A stretch of 35,339 nucleotides of DNA from Convivina praedatoris (GCF_933208505.1 NZ_CAKOEU010000010.1); one strand, 5' to 3'. Shown: positions 1-7,796, counted from the first letter of the stretch. Translations and numbers: made by a program. The notes: generated by a model not told the origin, from the letters alone.

Positions 1-2325
1 GCGTTGAGCCTGCTTCGCGGCATCCGTCAACGTCTTATCGTTATTGATCTTATCAATTGCTGCCTGCTTAGCCGTTTCAATAGCCTGCTTAGCATCATTC
101 TTTTGATCATCTAGCGCATGACCAGGTTTGTGTTGCTTATCAATATTGCCCACACCAGTATTCTTAGCAGCTTGAATAGCCGTAGCATTTTGTGCCGTAT
201 CAATGGCATCCGTAGCCTTCTTCGCTTCGGCATCAACGTTGTTCTGCTGAGCCTTCTTTTCACCATCTGTTAAGGTGACATCCTTGGCGATGTCCAGCTT
301 AACCTTAGCGGATTCATCAGTGATAGCCTTTTGCGCAGCGGCGATAAATTTATCACTAATTTGTTGCTGTTGCTTAACAATGTCAGCAATGTTTTGTTGA
401 CCACTAATAGATAAGCTTTGTGCATCGTTAGAATTGGCAGCTTTTTTAATATTACTAATTTGATTAGTAACAATTTCATTAATCTGCTTATTGGCAGAAT
501 TAATTTGATCAGATGTAAGACCCCTTAACGCTGAAATAGCGGTAGTCGAAGTCTTTCCGTATTCGCTTAATTTATTAACCAATCCATTTTTTAAGCTTTG
601 GAGAGTGGCAGCATCTGAAATCGGCGCTGTGTTACGTTTATTCGTCTGTTGTTGAACACTACTAATATAGGCCTTTTTCTCATCACTAGTTAAATCAGGT
701 AATTTATTGATTATCCCGATTGAACTATCTTTTGCAGCATTTAACATGCTCAAATCAGTATCTTGAGCATGTTGAACAATCCCTTTAATTACAGCAGAAA
801 AATCTTGGTTAATGTTAACAGCTTTAATTTGCTTATTAAAGTCATCTTTATCAGATTTCTCCAAATTAATCAAATTATCAATTTGGGGATAAGCGTTCGT
901 TTGAATCTTATTCAGCAGATCTTTATTTAAACTCACACCAAAAACTTCACCTGTTTTAGTGGCGGTATTATACGTTAGATTACGAACTGCACTAAACGCT
1001 GGGCGAACTGCATGTGTGCCACCCCCACCATATGTGGTATTACTTTCCATGTATCCGCTAATCCAGTCCCCTTGAGTGAGTCTAACTGGGTCTAGAGATA
1101 CAGTCACCGTTGTACTACCACCGACCTGGCTCTTTACTGGGAATTGAATACTATAAGTATTGCCATTCTTTTCTAAAGTATGATCCGTTTTTTCGAAATT
1201 CGCCACAATATTGCTCGTTTTTTGGGCAATGGAATCACTAAGTTCGAATTTGAAGACCATATAGCGTTTTACACCGTTATTTTGCACAACAGGTGTTCCA
1301 TAATTAAAAGTCACATCGTATTTACCAGTTTGTGAATTATATTGAACGCCCTCATAGGTTAATTCAATTTCCTTGGCCAATAAATCGCCGGTGTTCTCAT
1401 CTAATTTAGTACTTTTGCTACTGCTCCATTTGCTCCTAGCTGCTCCATCACCACCTATCCAAGTAAAATTCTCATCTGGAGCAGAACTGGCTGCACGATC
1501 AGATATATCATTTTCAACCGCATCTCGGGTAAGTAAGTCTGAAGTTGCTATAGCTGGTGCTGTAGAATCACTATCTTGTCCAACAGTTTGCGTGTCCGCT
1601 ACCTGTTTCTTTGTTACTCGATTAGCCAAAGCTAACTCAGGTATAACGGGTGCTGATAAAGGACTATTTTCCAGCACTTGCCCCAGTGTTTGAACCTTTT
1701 GAACCGTCTGTGATTCAACATTACTAGTACTCTGTATCTGCAATGTCTGTGAATCTGTTTCTGTTTTGGTAGCCGTGTCATTGATTACTTCAGTGCTCAC
1801 CAAATTAACAACTCCAGAATTAACTGAGGCCGATAACAGGGAGTTGCTGAGTTGTGACATTGATTCAGGTGCTACAATGGACTGGCTATCCTGCTGCTTT
1901 TTTGATAGATCAACAGTTGATTCACTTTGATTCAAAGAGAGGCTAGCTGACTCCGACTCGCTGACACTTTTAGATTCGCTAGTAGAAGTTACTGAACTTT
2001 TACTAATCGATTGGCTCGAGGATTTGGACATACTAAACCTGTTCGAGGCAATCGTACTCTCATCAACTTGTGCTTGAGAACTTTGACTATTCTGCTGGTC
2101 AGTCGTTAGCACCGCTTGCTTTTGAGTAAAAGATGGCTGCTGTTCATCTGACGATGCCTGAGAAGCATTATTATCACTGGCCTTTGTTTCGTCAGCCACC
2201 GCAGAAGTTGTGCCCAAACCAAGGGCCAAAATACTCATTCCAGAAACTAACCAAAGCTTTCCGGACTTATACATTTTAAAGTGAGTTTTAACTAAATTAT
2301 CACTCATCAAACGATTTGATTTCAT
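1..2325 (-). CDS. Giant serine-rich surface adhesin, KxYKxGKxW signal peptide, DUF1542-like repeats (partial, C-terminus outside window)
   Basis: The reading frame is open from an ATG at 2325 to the left edge, 775 codons with no stop. An AGGAAAGGG-like ribosome site precedes the start. Residues 17-25 read KMYKSGKLW, the KxYKxGKxW signal-peptide motif of long Lactobacillales adhesins. A hydrophobic stretch follows, with likely cleavage after AVA at residue 44. Next comes a Ser/Thr/Gln-rich low-complexity region (about residues 45-300), then a beta-rich domain (about 310-440), then helical segments. The last ~115 residues carry the spaced AKQAI-x-AKxAAID-x-LTD pattern of DUF1542-type repeats. 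In known relatives such proteins are glycosylated, exported by the accessory SecA2/SecY2 system and anchored by sortase. No export, glycosylation or LPXTG element is visible here because the 3' end lies outside. It is transcribed divergently from the hydrolase gene at 2588. The family role is adhesion or biofilm; the ligand is unknown. Confidence 0.88.
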   Translation of the reverse strand, partial: MKSNRLMSDNLVKTHFKMYKSGKLWLVSGMSILALGLGTTSAVADETKASDNNASQASSDEQQPSFTQKQAVLTTDQQNSQSSQAQVDESTIASNRFSMSKSSSQSISKSSVTSTSESKSVSESESASLSLNQSESTVDLSKKQQDSQSIVAPESMSQLSNSLLSASVNSGVVNLVSTEVINDTATKTETDSQTLQIQSTSNVESQTVQKVQTLGQVLENSPLSAPVIPELALANRVTKKQVADTQTVGQDSDSTAPAIATSDLLTRDAVENDISDRAASSAPDENFTWIGGDGAARSKWSSSKSTKLDENTGDLLAKEIELTYEGVQYNSQTGKYDVTFNYGTPVVQNNGVKRYMVFKFELSDSIAQKTSNIVANFEKTDHTLEKNGNTYSIQFPVKSQVGGSTTVTVSLDPVRLTQGDWISGYMESNTTYGGGGTHAVRPAFSAVRNLTYNTATKTGEVFGVSLNKDLLNKIQTNAYPQIDNLINLEKSDKDDFNKQIKAVNINQDFSAVIKGIVQHAQDTDLSMLNAAKDSSIGIINKLPDLTSDEKKAYISSVQQQTNKRNTAPISDAATLQSLKNGLVNKLSEYGKTSTTAISALRGLTSDQINSANKQINEIVTNQISNIKKAANSNDAQSLSISGQQNIADIVKQQQQISDKFIAAAQKAITDESAKVKLDIAKDVTLTDGEKKAQQNNVDAEAKKATDAIDTAQNATAIQAAKNTGVGNIDKQHKPGHALDDQKNDAKQAIETAKQAAIDKINNDKTLTDAAKQAQR

Positions 2326-2587
2326 ATAAAATATTCCCTTTCCTGCACACAATCATTTGGATTTTTCCAAAGTTTGTTATAAGTAGATTTTAAACTAAAA
2401 AGAAGAGATAAACTACTGTATTGTAAAGGAATTTTATCGGGTGATTAATCATAAATTTTAATGTTCAAAAAAAACATACCATCTTATAAAATAAACATTG
2501 GTACTATTGAAAATCAGCTAATAATTAATTTCTTTTTTACATAGAATAACTACGAAAAATATTCACCCAGTCTTAAGGAAAAATGAC
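2326..2587. other. Divergent intergenic region between adhesin and lipase-like gene
   Basis: This 262-bp AT-rich spacer must hold the promoters of both divergent genes. The minus strand has an AGGAAAGGG ribosome site just before 2325, and the plus strand has AAGGAAAA just before the ATG at 2588. I see no clear operator or repeat. Individual -35/-10 boxes are not convincing enough to call. Confidence 0.4.
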
Positions 2588-3817
2588 ATGCACAATCTAA
2601 CCGATTATCAGTACGCTCTAATCTGTACCGATGTCTACTATTTAGACCAAAAGGAATATAAAGATCACAGCCTACACAAGGGACAGACTGTTAACCACAC
2701 TAATCTACAATATAAAATTGTTTATGCATTAGACGATTCCTTGACCGGCTTTCAGGGCATGGCTATTATGCCAAAGTTAAGCAATGATTTTGATTCCCAT
2801 CAAATTTACATTAGTTTTGCGGGTACCAATCCTAATGACCCCCGCGATTTATATACCGATGCTACCCAAATACGTCAAGCGCGAGAAAAACTCAACACTG
2901 CCGGTAGTGGCGATCAAGATTATGCCCAATCTAAAAGTCAATTCAACGTAGTCGACCGATTTTGGACTCATTTAATTAAAAAAATAGGACTAAAATCAAC
3001 TGATATCAAAGGTATTACTGCCCATTCTTTGGGTGGGGCTTTAGCGCTGTATTTGGGAGCTAGACATCATTTACCAGTCATCACCTTTTCCAGTGCCGAT
3101 CCTCGTGACCGCTTAACAATTAGTCAAATTGAATACATTAATAAACATCCTGACCAATATATAAACTATTATCATAGTCAAGATTGGATAGCCAACTGGC
3201 AAAGCGCTCAACCCCTGGGACGATCAATCATTGCTCAAGAATATAGTTCCATCAAATCAGATGACCCAACTGTTAACTTACTGTTAAATGGCCATTATCT
3301 AGATTCATATGACTTTACATCCACCGGACAAACTGCTTTCTTTGCTCAATTTAATACTGAGGCACTTAAACAACTGCCAACTCAAGAGGCTATCCTAACG
3401 GCTTTAAAATCTAAACAAGTTCAGGGTCAACAACGTCAATATCTCATTGCTATTTCGCTCCTATTGACTGCATATAAAATGCAAACTGATATCACCCGTG
3501 ATATGAACGATTTAATTCGCCTGATACGTTTAGCTCCCAAACGGCTAAATGATCGCGCACAACAAATTAGCGTGCTACTATCCTTTAAAAATAATCTTCA
3601 CCAATTAATAAGCAGTGGACAATTTCCTGATTTAACGAACACAAATGCTCAACCGATGGTAAATTTAGATCAAACGGCTGCTTTGAGTCAAGAACTTCGG
3701 CAAGAAATGAATATTGTCTTATCCTTTGCCGATGAGTTAGTTCACCAAGCCCATCAAATAGTGAAAAATAACCCAGAATTAGTAAAATTGTTAAAGGAAT
3801 TAGTAATCTATGAGTGA
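2588..3817 (+). CDS. Lipase-like alpha/beta hydrolase with helical C-terminal domain, candidate type VII effector
   Basis: This 409-aa protein has no signal peptide. Residues 1-245 look like a class 3-type lipase fold: a SFAGT strand at 76-80 (oxyanion region) and the nucleophile elbow GITAHSLGG with Ser147. Asp candidates lie near 171-174 and 199, and a C-terminal His236 sits in NGHYLD. Residues ~255-409 are mostly helical, rich in Gln, Leu and Asn, without hydrophobic membrane segments. The order catalytic domain then helical domain resembles S. aureus TslA, a type VII-secreted lipase whose helical targeting region is at the C-terminus; that link is inference. The stop overlaps the ATG of the 85-aa coiled-coil gene by 8 nt, so the two are probably translationally coupled. 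It could instead be a cytoplasmic lipase. Substrate unknown. Confidence 0.72.
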   Translation: MHNLTDYQYALICTDVYYLDQKEYKDHSLHKGQTVNHTNLQYKIVYALDDSLTGFQGMAIMPKLSNDFDSHQIYISFAGTNPNDPRDLYTDATQIRQAREKLNTAGSGDQDYAQSKSQFNVVDRFWTHLIKKIGLKSTDIKGITAHSLGGALALYLGARHHLPVITFSSADPRDRLTISQIEYINKHPDQYINYYHSQDWIANWQSAQPLGRSIIAQEYSSIKSDDPTVNLLLNGHYLDSYDFTSTGQTAFFAQFNTEALKQLPTQEAILTALKSKQVQGQQRQYLIAISLLLTAYKMQTDITRDMNDLIRLIRLAPKRLNDRAQQISVLLSFKNNLHQLISSGQFPDLTNTNAQPMVNLDQTAALSQELRQEMNIVLSFADELVHQAHQIVKNNPELVKLLKELVIYE

Positions 3818-4067
3818 TTTAAAAGACAAAAAGGTATTAGAGGGAGAATATAACCGCCTCCTCCAAGAAGAAGAACATAATGTCGAAAAAGATGTTACCA
3901 AACAGGTTCAAAAAATCAAAGACTCCCTTACCCAACGACAAGCTGAAATAGCCAAAATTATCGCTGGCCCAATGGCAGAAGATGATCAAGCTAAATTAGA
4001 TGATTTCAAACAACAGCTAGATCAAATCATTCAAAATTTAGATTTATTTTCAGAACATAAAAAATAG
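3810..4067 (+). CDS. Small coiled-coil protein, candidate partner of the upstream lipase-like protein
   Basis: This 85-aa protein is highly charged and almost entirely helical by composition, with long Glu/Gln/Lys/Leu heptad-like runs and no membrane segment. Its ATG lies inside the 3' end of the 409-aa hydrolase gene (8-nt overlap), and a strong terminator follows directly, so the two form a closed two-gene unit. Small helical proteins next to LXG or TslA-type effectors act as targeting partners or chaperones for type VII secretion. That role is suggested here by context only. There is no WxG motif. I do not recognise the family. Confidence 0.65.
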   Translation: MSDLKDKKVLEGEYNRLLQEEEHNVEKDVTKQVQKIKDSLTQRQAEIAKIIAGPMAEDDQAKLDDFKQQLDQIIQNLDLFSEHKK

Positions 4068-4099
4068 AAGAGCGATTCATCATCGCCCTTCTATTTTTT
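4061..4099 (+). terminator. Intrinsic terminator of the plus-strand lipase module
   Basis: A stem formed by AAAATAGAAG-GCGAT and ATCGC-CTTCTATTTT, followed by a T-run, starts at the stop codon of the 85-aa gene. An A-run on the left makes it plausible in both directions. Confidence 0.85.
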
Positions 4100-4370
4100 G
4101 TTTCTATACCTATACCCTCTGTCTAATGGGTACTATGAATAAGATCCCCCCCACAGTTAGGCAAAGAAAATAAACCGATATTATTAATTTGAATTTCAAT
4201 ATAAGCTACTTGTTTTAAAATGATAGCTGTCCCTGCCGCCAATAAAAGCAAAATAACCAGATAAAGTAACCAATTTTATATTAATAGCTCCCCATGGTTT
4301 CAAATATCATTCCTGCAATACTTAATTGCTGTATGATTGTCACTAGAATATAGATAAAGAAGGTTTATAC
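4100..4370. other. Intergenic region with a degenerate membrane-protein-like fragment
   Basis: This 271-bp gap has no intact gene. On the minus strand 4123-4275 is open (about 50 codons) and encodes a hydrophobic segment (WLLYLVILLLLAAG) followed by a short polar tail. It has no start codon and is preceded by stops, so it looks like a remnant of a small membrane protein. It contains a run of seven G. The right end must hold the promoter of the gene at 4371 (AAGAAGG ribosome site before the ATG). Confidence 0.35.
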
Positions 4371-4904
4371 ATGACTGAAAAATTCAGAGCTTATCGCGAC
4401 CTATTATCACAAACTTACGAGACGGCTGTTAATACTTTATTAACAAAATATGATTCTGCCCAAGATGACTATTTCCAGCAAGCATCATATTCTGCCTTTC
4501 AAGCTGGTACGATTGATAAACCAGTCAATGGCAATGTTGACCGCAGTGACGAAGGAATCTTTTGCCACCATATCCGCGCCAACCATTACTTACGTTTGAA
4601 TGATGCCAAATCAATTATTGACTTACATGTTCCCTTTACTGCACAGAAAAAAGACCAATTAGTATATGCTGACGTTATCGAGCATATGATTCTCCACGCA
4701 TTAATTGCCAAAGAAACCCATCAGAAATTCGGGTGGGATGAACTACAGATTTACTTGAAACCCAAAGTGCTGGAATGGTATGTCAGTCAAGTCACACCTA
4801 TCCGTCCCAATGAAAAACTGTCTTATGACAAGGCTTGGTTGGATCAGGATGAAGCCATCGCCATCGCTGAACAAGCAGATCATACTGCTCGAGGTGAATT
4901 ATAA
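4371..4904 (+). CDS. Hypothetical 177-aa protein
   Basis: I do not recognise this protein. It is soluble and acidic with no signal peptide or membrane segment. A helical N-terminus (residues 1-35) is followed by a mixed alpha/beta region with several His and Cys residues (CHHIRANHY near 64-72) and a conserved-looking stretch around EHMILHALIAKETHQKFGWDE. It stands alone, has its own ribosome site (AAGAAGG) and ends in a bidirectional terminator shared with the convergent minus-strand operon. Its position between two lipase-like modules makes an accessory or immunity role possible, but nothing in the sequence shows it. Confidence 0.7.
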   Translation: MTEKFRAYRDLLSQTYETAVNTLLTKYDSAQDDYFQQASYSAFQAGTIDKPVNGNVDRSDEGIFCHHIRANHYLRLNDAKSIIDLHVPFTAQKKDQLVYADVIEHMILHALIAKETHQKFGWDELQIYLKPKVLEWYVSQVTPIRPNEKLSYDKAWLDQDEAIAIAEQADHTARGEL

Positions 4905-4928
4905 AAAACCTACTTAGGTAGGTTTTTT
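4903..4928. terminator. Bidirectional intrinsic terminator between convergent genes
   Basis: Perfect 11-bp arms (AAAAAACCTAC / GTAGGTTTTTT) surround a 4-nt loop, with A and T runs that serve both strands. It separates the 177-aa gene from the minus-strand lipase operon. Confidence 0.9.
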
Positions 4929-5256
4929 ACATATATCCATAATTTTCTTCCAACCGATTGGATTTTAACCGGTAATCTTGACGAATCCTTTGTAAACCCG
5001 TTTGTAAATTGCATTCAATTTGACGAAAATCTTGACGAGCAGCTTGTTCGACTGATTCAATTTCTGGAAATAACGTCCTTAATTCAAGCCCAACCGAATG
5101 ACTATGTAAATAATGACAGTAATCAACGATGGCATCAATTTGTTGATGCAACTTAGTTTGAACTTGATGTAGTTGCTCCAGACCGGTTTCAATCTGCTTT
5201 TGTTTAAAATGAAAGTCTGCTGTCAAATTTTCTTGATGTTGTAAAAATTCACGCAT
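4927..5256 (-). CDS. Small helical coiled-coil protein (109 aa), last gene of the minus-strand lipase operon
   Basis: The 109 residues are mostly Gln/Leu/Glu/His-rich helix with heptad character and no membrane segment. The start at 5256 has a good AGGAG ribosome site that overlaps the end of the preceding 101-aa gene (8-nt gap). Size and composition fit the small alpha-helical partners found beside type VII effectors (YwqH/YwqI-like, TlaA/TlaB-like). Sequence identity to any of these was not established. Unknown function. Confidence 0.65.
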   Translation of the reverse strand: MREFLQHQENLTADFHFKQKQIETGLEQLHQVQTKLHQQIDAIVDYCHYLHSHSVGLELRTLFPEIESVEQAARQDFRQIECNLQTGLQRIRQDYRLKSNRLEENYGYM

Positions 5257-5264
5257 TGGCTCTC

Positions 5265-5570
5265 CTAGGGCTGAATGGATTGTACACCGTCTTCAATGTG
5301 TTGCATGTTGTCTAAAATACGATGATATTCCCGTTGAATAGCTTTATGCGTCGCACCTTTAAAACCAGTACTATCCGGACTGCCTTGGCTTTGTCGAAGC
5401 TCCTGAGCAATTAAAGGAACTGATCGTTGCCACCCTTGAGTATCTAAATGATATCGAGCATGAATTTCACCACAAAAAGCAAATTTCAAGGCCACTTTAG
5501 CGGCTTCATGGGCTGCTTTTAGACCCATTATGGCAACATTTTCCATATTTCCAATTAAATAGTTATTCAT
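5265..5570 (-). CDS. Small helical protein (101 aa), second gene after the minus-strand lipase
   Basis: A 101-aa, probably helical protein. Residues 12-33 are Ala-rich and amphipathic, and a polar GSPDSTG turn near 63-70 separates two helical halves, giving a helix-turn-helix hairpin shape similar in size to WXG100-like proteins; no canonical WxG is present. The ATG at 5570 uses a GGAG site located inside the 3' end of the hydrolase gene (7-nt spacing), so the two genes are tightly coupled. A partner or targeting-factor role is inference from context. Confidence 0.65.
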   Translation of the reverse strand: MNNYLIGNMENVAIMGLKAAHEAAKVALKFAFCGEIHARYHLDTQGWQRSVPLIAQELRQSQGSPDSTGFKGATHKAIQREYHRILDNMQHIEDGVQSIQP

Positions 5571-5577
5571 TGGTTAT

Positions 5578-6771
5578 TTACTCCGTTAAACAAAATTGTT
5601 GACGATCCTGTTGATCTTGTAATACCCGCTGGTCGGCTGTATTTAAGATTTTATTTTTCAAATTAATAAAAGCTTGAATACCACCGTCTAATTCCCGTTG
5701 GCTAGTTAAAACCGCCGTTGGTGAGTAGTGGTATTGTGGTTTTAGCCGATAAGTGTCATCACAATGCTCAATATCTTCAGCGTTAATATTAGGGATTCCA
5801 TACATTCTCCTTTTCGTTTCACTATGGTCTTTAACCAAAGTGGATTCAATTTGACTATTAATTTTCTTTAATTCTTTTAGTTGAGTAATCTGTCGGCCCA
5901 AAAAATCACAATAACGGGTCGCAGCTTCGTATTCCAAGGCCACCGTTCCGCCCTTAGCTCGAGCCAATAAATAAGCCTGCCGGTGACGGACAGCTAACTG
6001 CTTAGAGGCAGTTTTCATTAACTGCTCATCCAATAGTAGGTTTCCCTGTTCATCATAGCGATAGCCACCCCACATATGTTGTTGCCCAACATCATGGAGA
6101 TTAGGACTATCAACATAAATCAAAATGCCGGCTACTTTATCAGGATCCGTATAAGGACTATAGCCACTGACTGAAATCAAATCTTTTAAATCCATATGAT
6201 TTAAAATTTTAGACTTCAACTGGCCCAGATTTTTTTGCTGGGCATAGTTCAATAGATGCCAAACAGCCGGCCCCTCATATAAATTCGCCTCTACCAAACG
6301 CTCTTGTTGTTTCCCCTGCAGGCACCCCAAGGCATTGGTGGCATTAGCAGCTCCCAGCGAATGAGCATATACATACAAATCAGCTTGTGGATAGTCTTTC
6401 AGACTGTCTTGCATAACGGTAACAGCCTGCATTGATTGCGGGATACCTAATAGTGGTGTTTGCATAGCGATACTACTATCCGCACCGTACCAGTCTCCGT
6501 ATAATTGTTTAGAACCTTGATATAAAATCGCCACTTGCTTCACGGATTGTAGCTGACTGGGACTAGGATTTTTCGGTAATTGCACATCGGTTACAACATA
6601 AGCATCAAGACTGGTGATGGGGTCGTGGATGGCTTTGGAGACGTAGCCGACATTTTTACGACCAGTATTCTTTGTTTTTAACAAAACTGGATCCCCAATA
6701 AGGTAAGCTTCAGCGTATTCCTGTTTAGCAAATTCTACTTTTTCTTCGTCATTTAAATTACCCCACTGCAC
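5578..6771 (-). CDS. Second lipase-like alpha/beta hydrolase with helical C-terminal domain, candidate type VII effector
   Basis: A 397-aa protein starting at GTG (6771) behind a strong GGGAGGT ribosome site. Residues ~10-250 form an alpha/beta hydrolase. The nucleophile elbow is YAHSLGAANA with Ser138; a likely Asp is near 193-197 or 221, and His232 lies in QQHMWGGY. Residues ~250-397 are helical and charged without membrane segments. There is no signal peptide. Overall order matches the 409-aa protein at 2588, but the two are only distantly similar in sequence, so they are separate family members and not a recent duplication. It is flanked upstream by a DUF1310-like membrane protein and downstream by two small helical proteins in one operon. 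A TslA-like secreted lipase is the favoured reading. A cytoplasmic or surface esterase is the alternative. Confidence 0.72.
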   Translation of the reverse strand: MQWGNLNDEEKVEFAKQEYAEAYLIGDPVLLKTKNTGRKNVGYVSKAIHDPITSLDAYVVTDVQLPKNPSPSQLQSVKQVAILYQGSKQLYGDWYGADSSIAMQTPLLGIPQSMQAVTVMQDSLKDYPQADLYVYAHSLGAANATNALGCLQGKQQERLVEANLYEGPAVWHLLNYAQQKNLGQLKSKILNHMDLKDLISVSGYSPYTDPDKVAGILIYVDSPNLHDVGQQHMWGGYRYDEQGNLLLDEQLMKTASKQLAVRHRQAYLLARAKGGTVALEYEAATRYCDFLGRQITQLKELKKINSQIESTLVKDHSETKRRMYGIPNINAEDIEHCDDTYRLKPQYHYSPTAVLTSQRELDGGIQAFINLKNKILNTADQRVLQDQQDRQQFCLTE

Positions 6772-6816
6772 TATTTGTTACCTCCCACTTTTTTATGCTT
6801 TTATTCATAAAACTCT

Positions 6817-7260
6817 TTATTCTTCAGTTGAAGGAAGTGCGAAATTATCCGACAATTTCTTCCGAAACCCCATACTATCAACATGAATTCCGCTAGAACC
6901 TTTCCCAATTGTCCCATTAAATCCAAGACTTTCATCCCCATTTACATAGCCATAAAAGTCCACGCCCCCCATAGGATTGTGCTTAGTACGAGATGAATCT
7001 ATCGTAATTTTTTTAACAAAATTATGTTTATCATCCTCACGTACCCACTCCTCAATCTCCCCCTTATGCTCCTCGACTATTTTGACCATCTTGGTGTGTT
7101 CAACCCGCTCAGCTTGTTGCTTATCACTCACGATTTTGACTCCAATTCCAACGCTTACTAAAAAAACAACAAAAACCACTGATAATGCCAGCAACCATCT
7201 TTTTTTACGCTGGTGATTGCGTTCGTCAATTCGTCGCAAAATTTCATCATCACTTATCAC
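6817..7260 (-). CDS. DUF1310-like single-pass membrane protein
   Basis: A 147-aa protein with a GTG start at 7260 behind AGGAGG. Residues 1-20 are charged and cytoplasmic, ~21-43 form one transmembrane helix, and the rest faces outward. The VKIVEEHKGEIE block and the HNPMGG-x-xFxxYVN block are typical of the DUF1310 family, small exported or membrane-tethered proteins common in Lactobacillales and of unknown function. It is the first gene of the operon that continues into the 397-aa hydrolase (45-nt gap). A membrane-anchored immunity protein that protects the producer from the lipase is an attractive but unproved role. Confidence 0.75.
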   Translation of the reverse strand: MISDDEILRRIDERNHQRKKRWLLALSVVFVVFLVSVGIGVKIVSDKQQAERVEHTKMVKIVEEHKGEIEEWVREDDKHNFVKKITIDSSRTKHNPMGGVDFYGYVNGDESLGFNGTIGKGSSGIHVDSMGFRKKLSDNFALPSTEE

Positions 7261-7355
7261 GAATGTTTCCTCCTAACTTCATTAACTTACGCTACCCCAT
7301 ATCTTACGGAGTACTATTCATTTTTACTCAACAAAAAATTACATTTGCCCCATAA

Positions 7356-7387
7356 AAAAGGAGTAACTAGTACTAGTTACTCCTTTT
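7356..7387. terminator. 32-bp perfect palindrome, terminator of the MerR remnant
   Basis: Both arms are 16 bp and fully complementary (AAAAGGAGTAACTAGT and its complement), with A-runs on the left that give a U-tract on the minus strand. The palindrome spans the stop codon of the MerR remnant. It most likely ends minus-strand transcription. Confidence 0.75.
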
Positions 7388-7532
7388 GTCCATATAGCTG
7401 ATCTAACAACTGACGATAATATTCCTTTTTATCATTTAAAAAATCAATATGGTTCTGAATTTCTCTTTGATTATCCAGTAAAAGCTGTTCCTGTTCATCC
7501 AAAATAGCGTCAATTTTAGACGAAAAACACTC
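7377..7532 (-). pseudogene. C-terminal remnant of a MerR-family regulator
   Basis: Reading the minus strand, 51 codons end in TAA at 7377-7379. They encode a coiled-coil tail: a DEQEQLLLDNQREIQ segment, then HIDFLNDKKEYYRQLL. This is the dimerisation helix pattern of MerR regulators. An in-frame stop at 7533-7535 lies directly upstream and there is no start codon or DNA-binding domain. The missing part would lie where the neighbouring CMD-like remnant now begins. I infer a deletion that removed the N-terminal halves of two divergent genes. Confidence 0.65.
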
Positions 7533-7535
7533 CTA

Positions 7536-7796
7536 GCATTCGCAGAGGCCGATGAACGTAGCATTCTCAGCATGAAAAAGCGCGAAATAATCACCATCAC
7601 CTCATTGCTAACTCAAGGTGATACCGCTGGTCAATTAAAAATTCATATTCAAGGGTCGCTAAACGTTGGCTGGACTGAAGCAGAAATCTTGGAAGCCTTT
7701 ATCCATTGCCTTCTCTATGTTGGCTTTCCCAGGGTATTAAATGCGATTCGGATTGCTCAAGAAGTTTTTGAAAATGAGAATAGCATGGCTAAATAA
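7536..7796 (+). pseudogene. C-terminal half of a carboxymuconolactone decarboxylase-family protein
   Basis: The coding frame from 7536 reads AFAEADERSILSMKKREIITI and continues to a stop at 7796. It matches the second half of CMD/AhpD-like proteins: KxREIITITSLLTQGDTAGQL, HIQGSLNVG, then GFPRVLNAI. The family is normally ~120 aa or more, and the N-terminal part is missing. An internal ATG at 7572 could start a 74-aa product, but there is no ribosome site in front of it. Such genes often sit divergent from a MerR regulator, which agrees with the truncated MerR fragment abutting it. The Cys-x-x-Cys of AhpD is absent. Confidence 0.7.
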
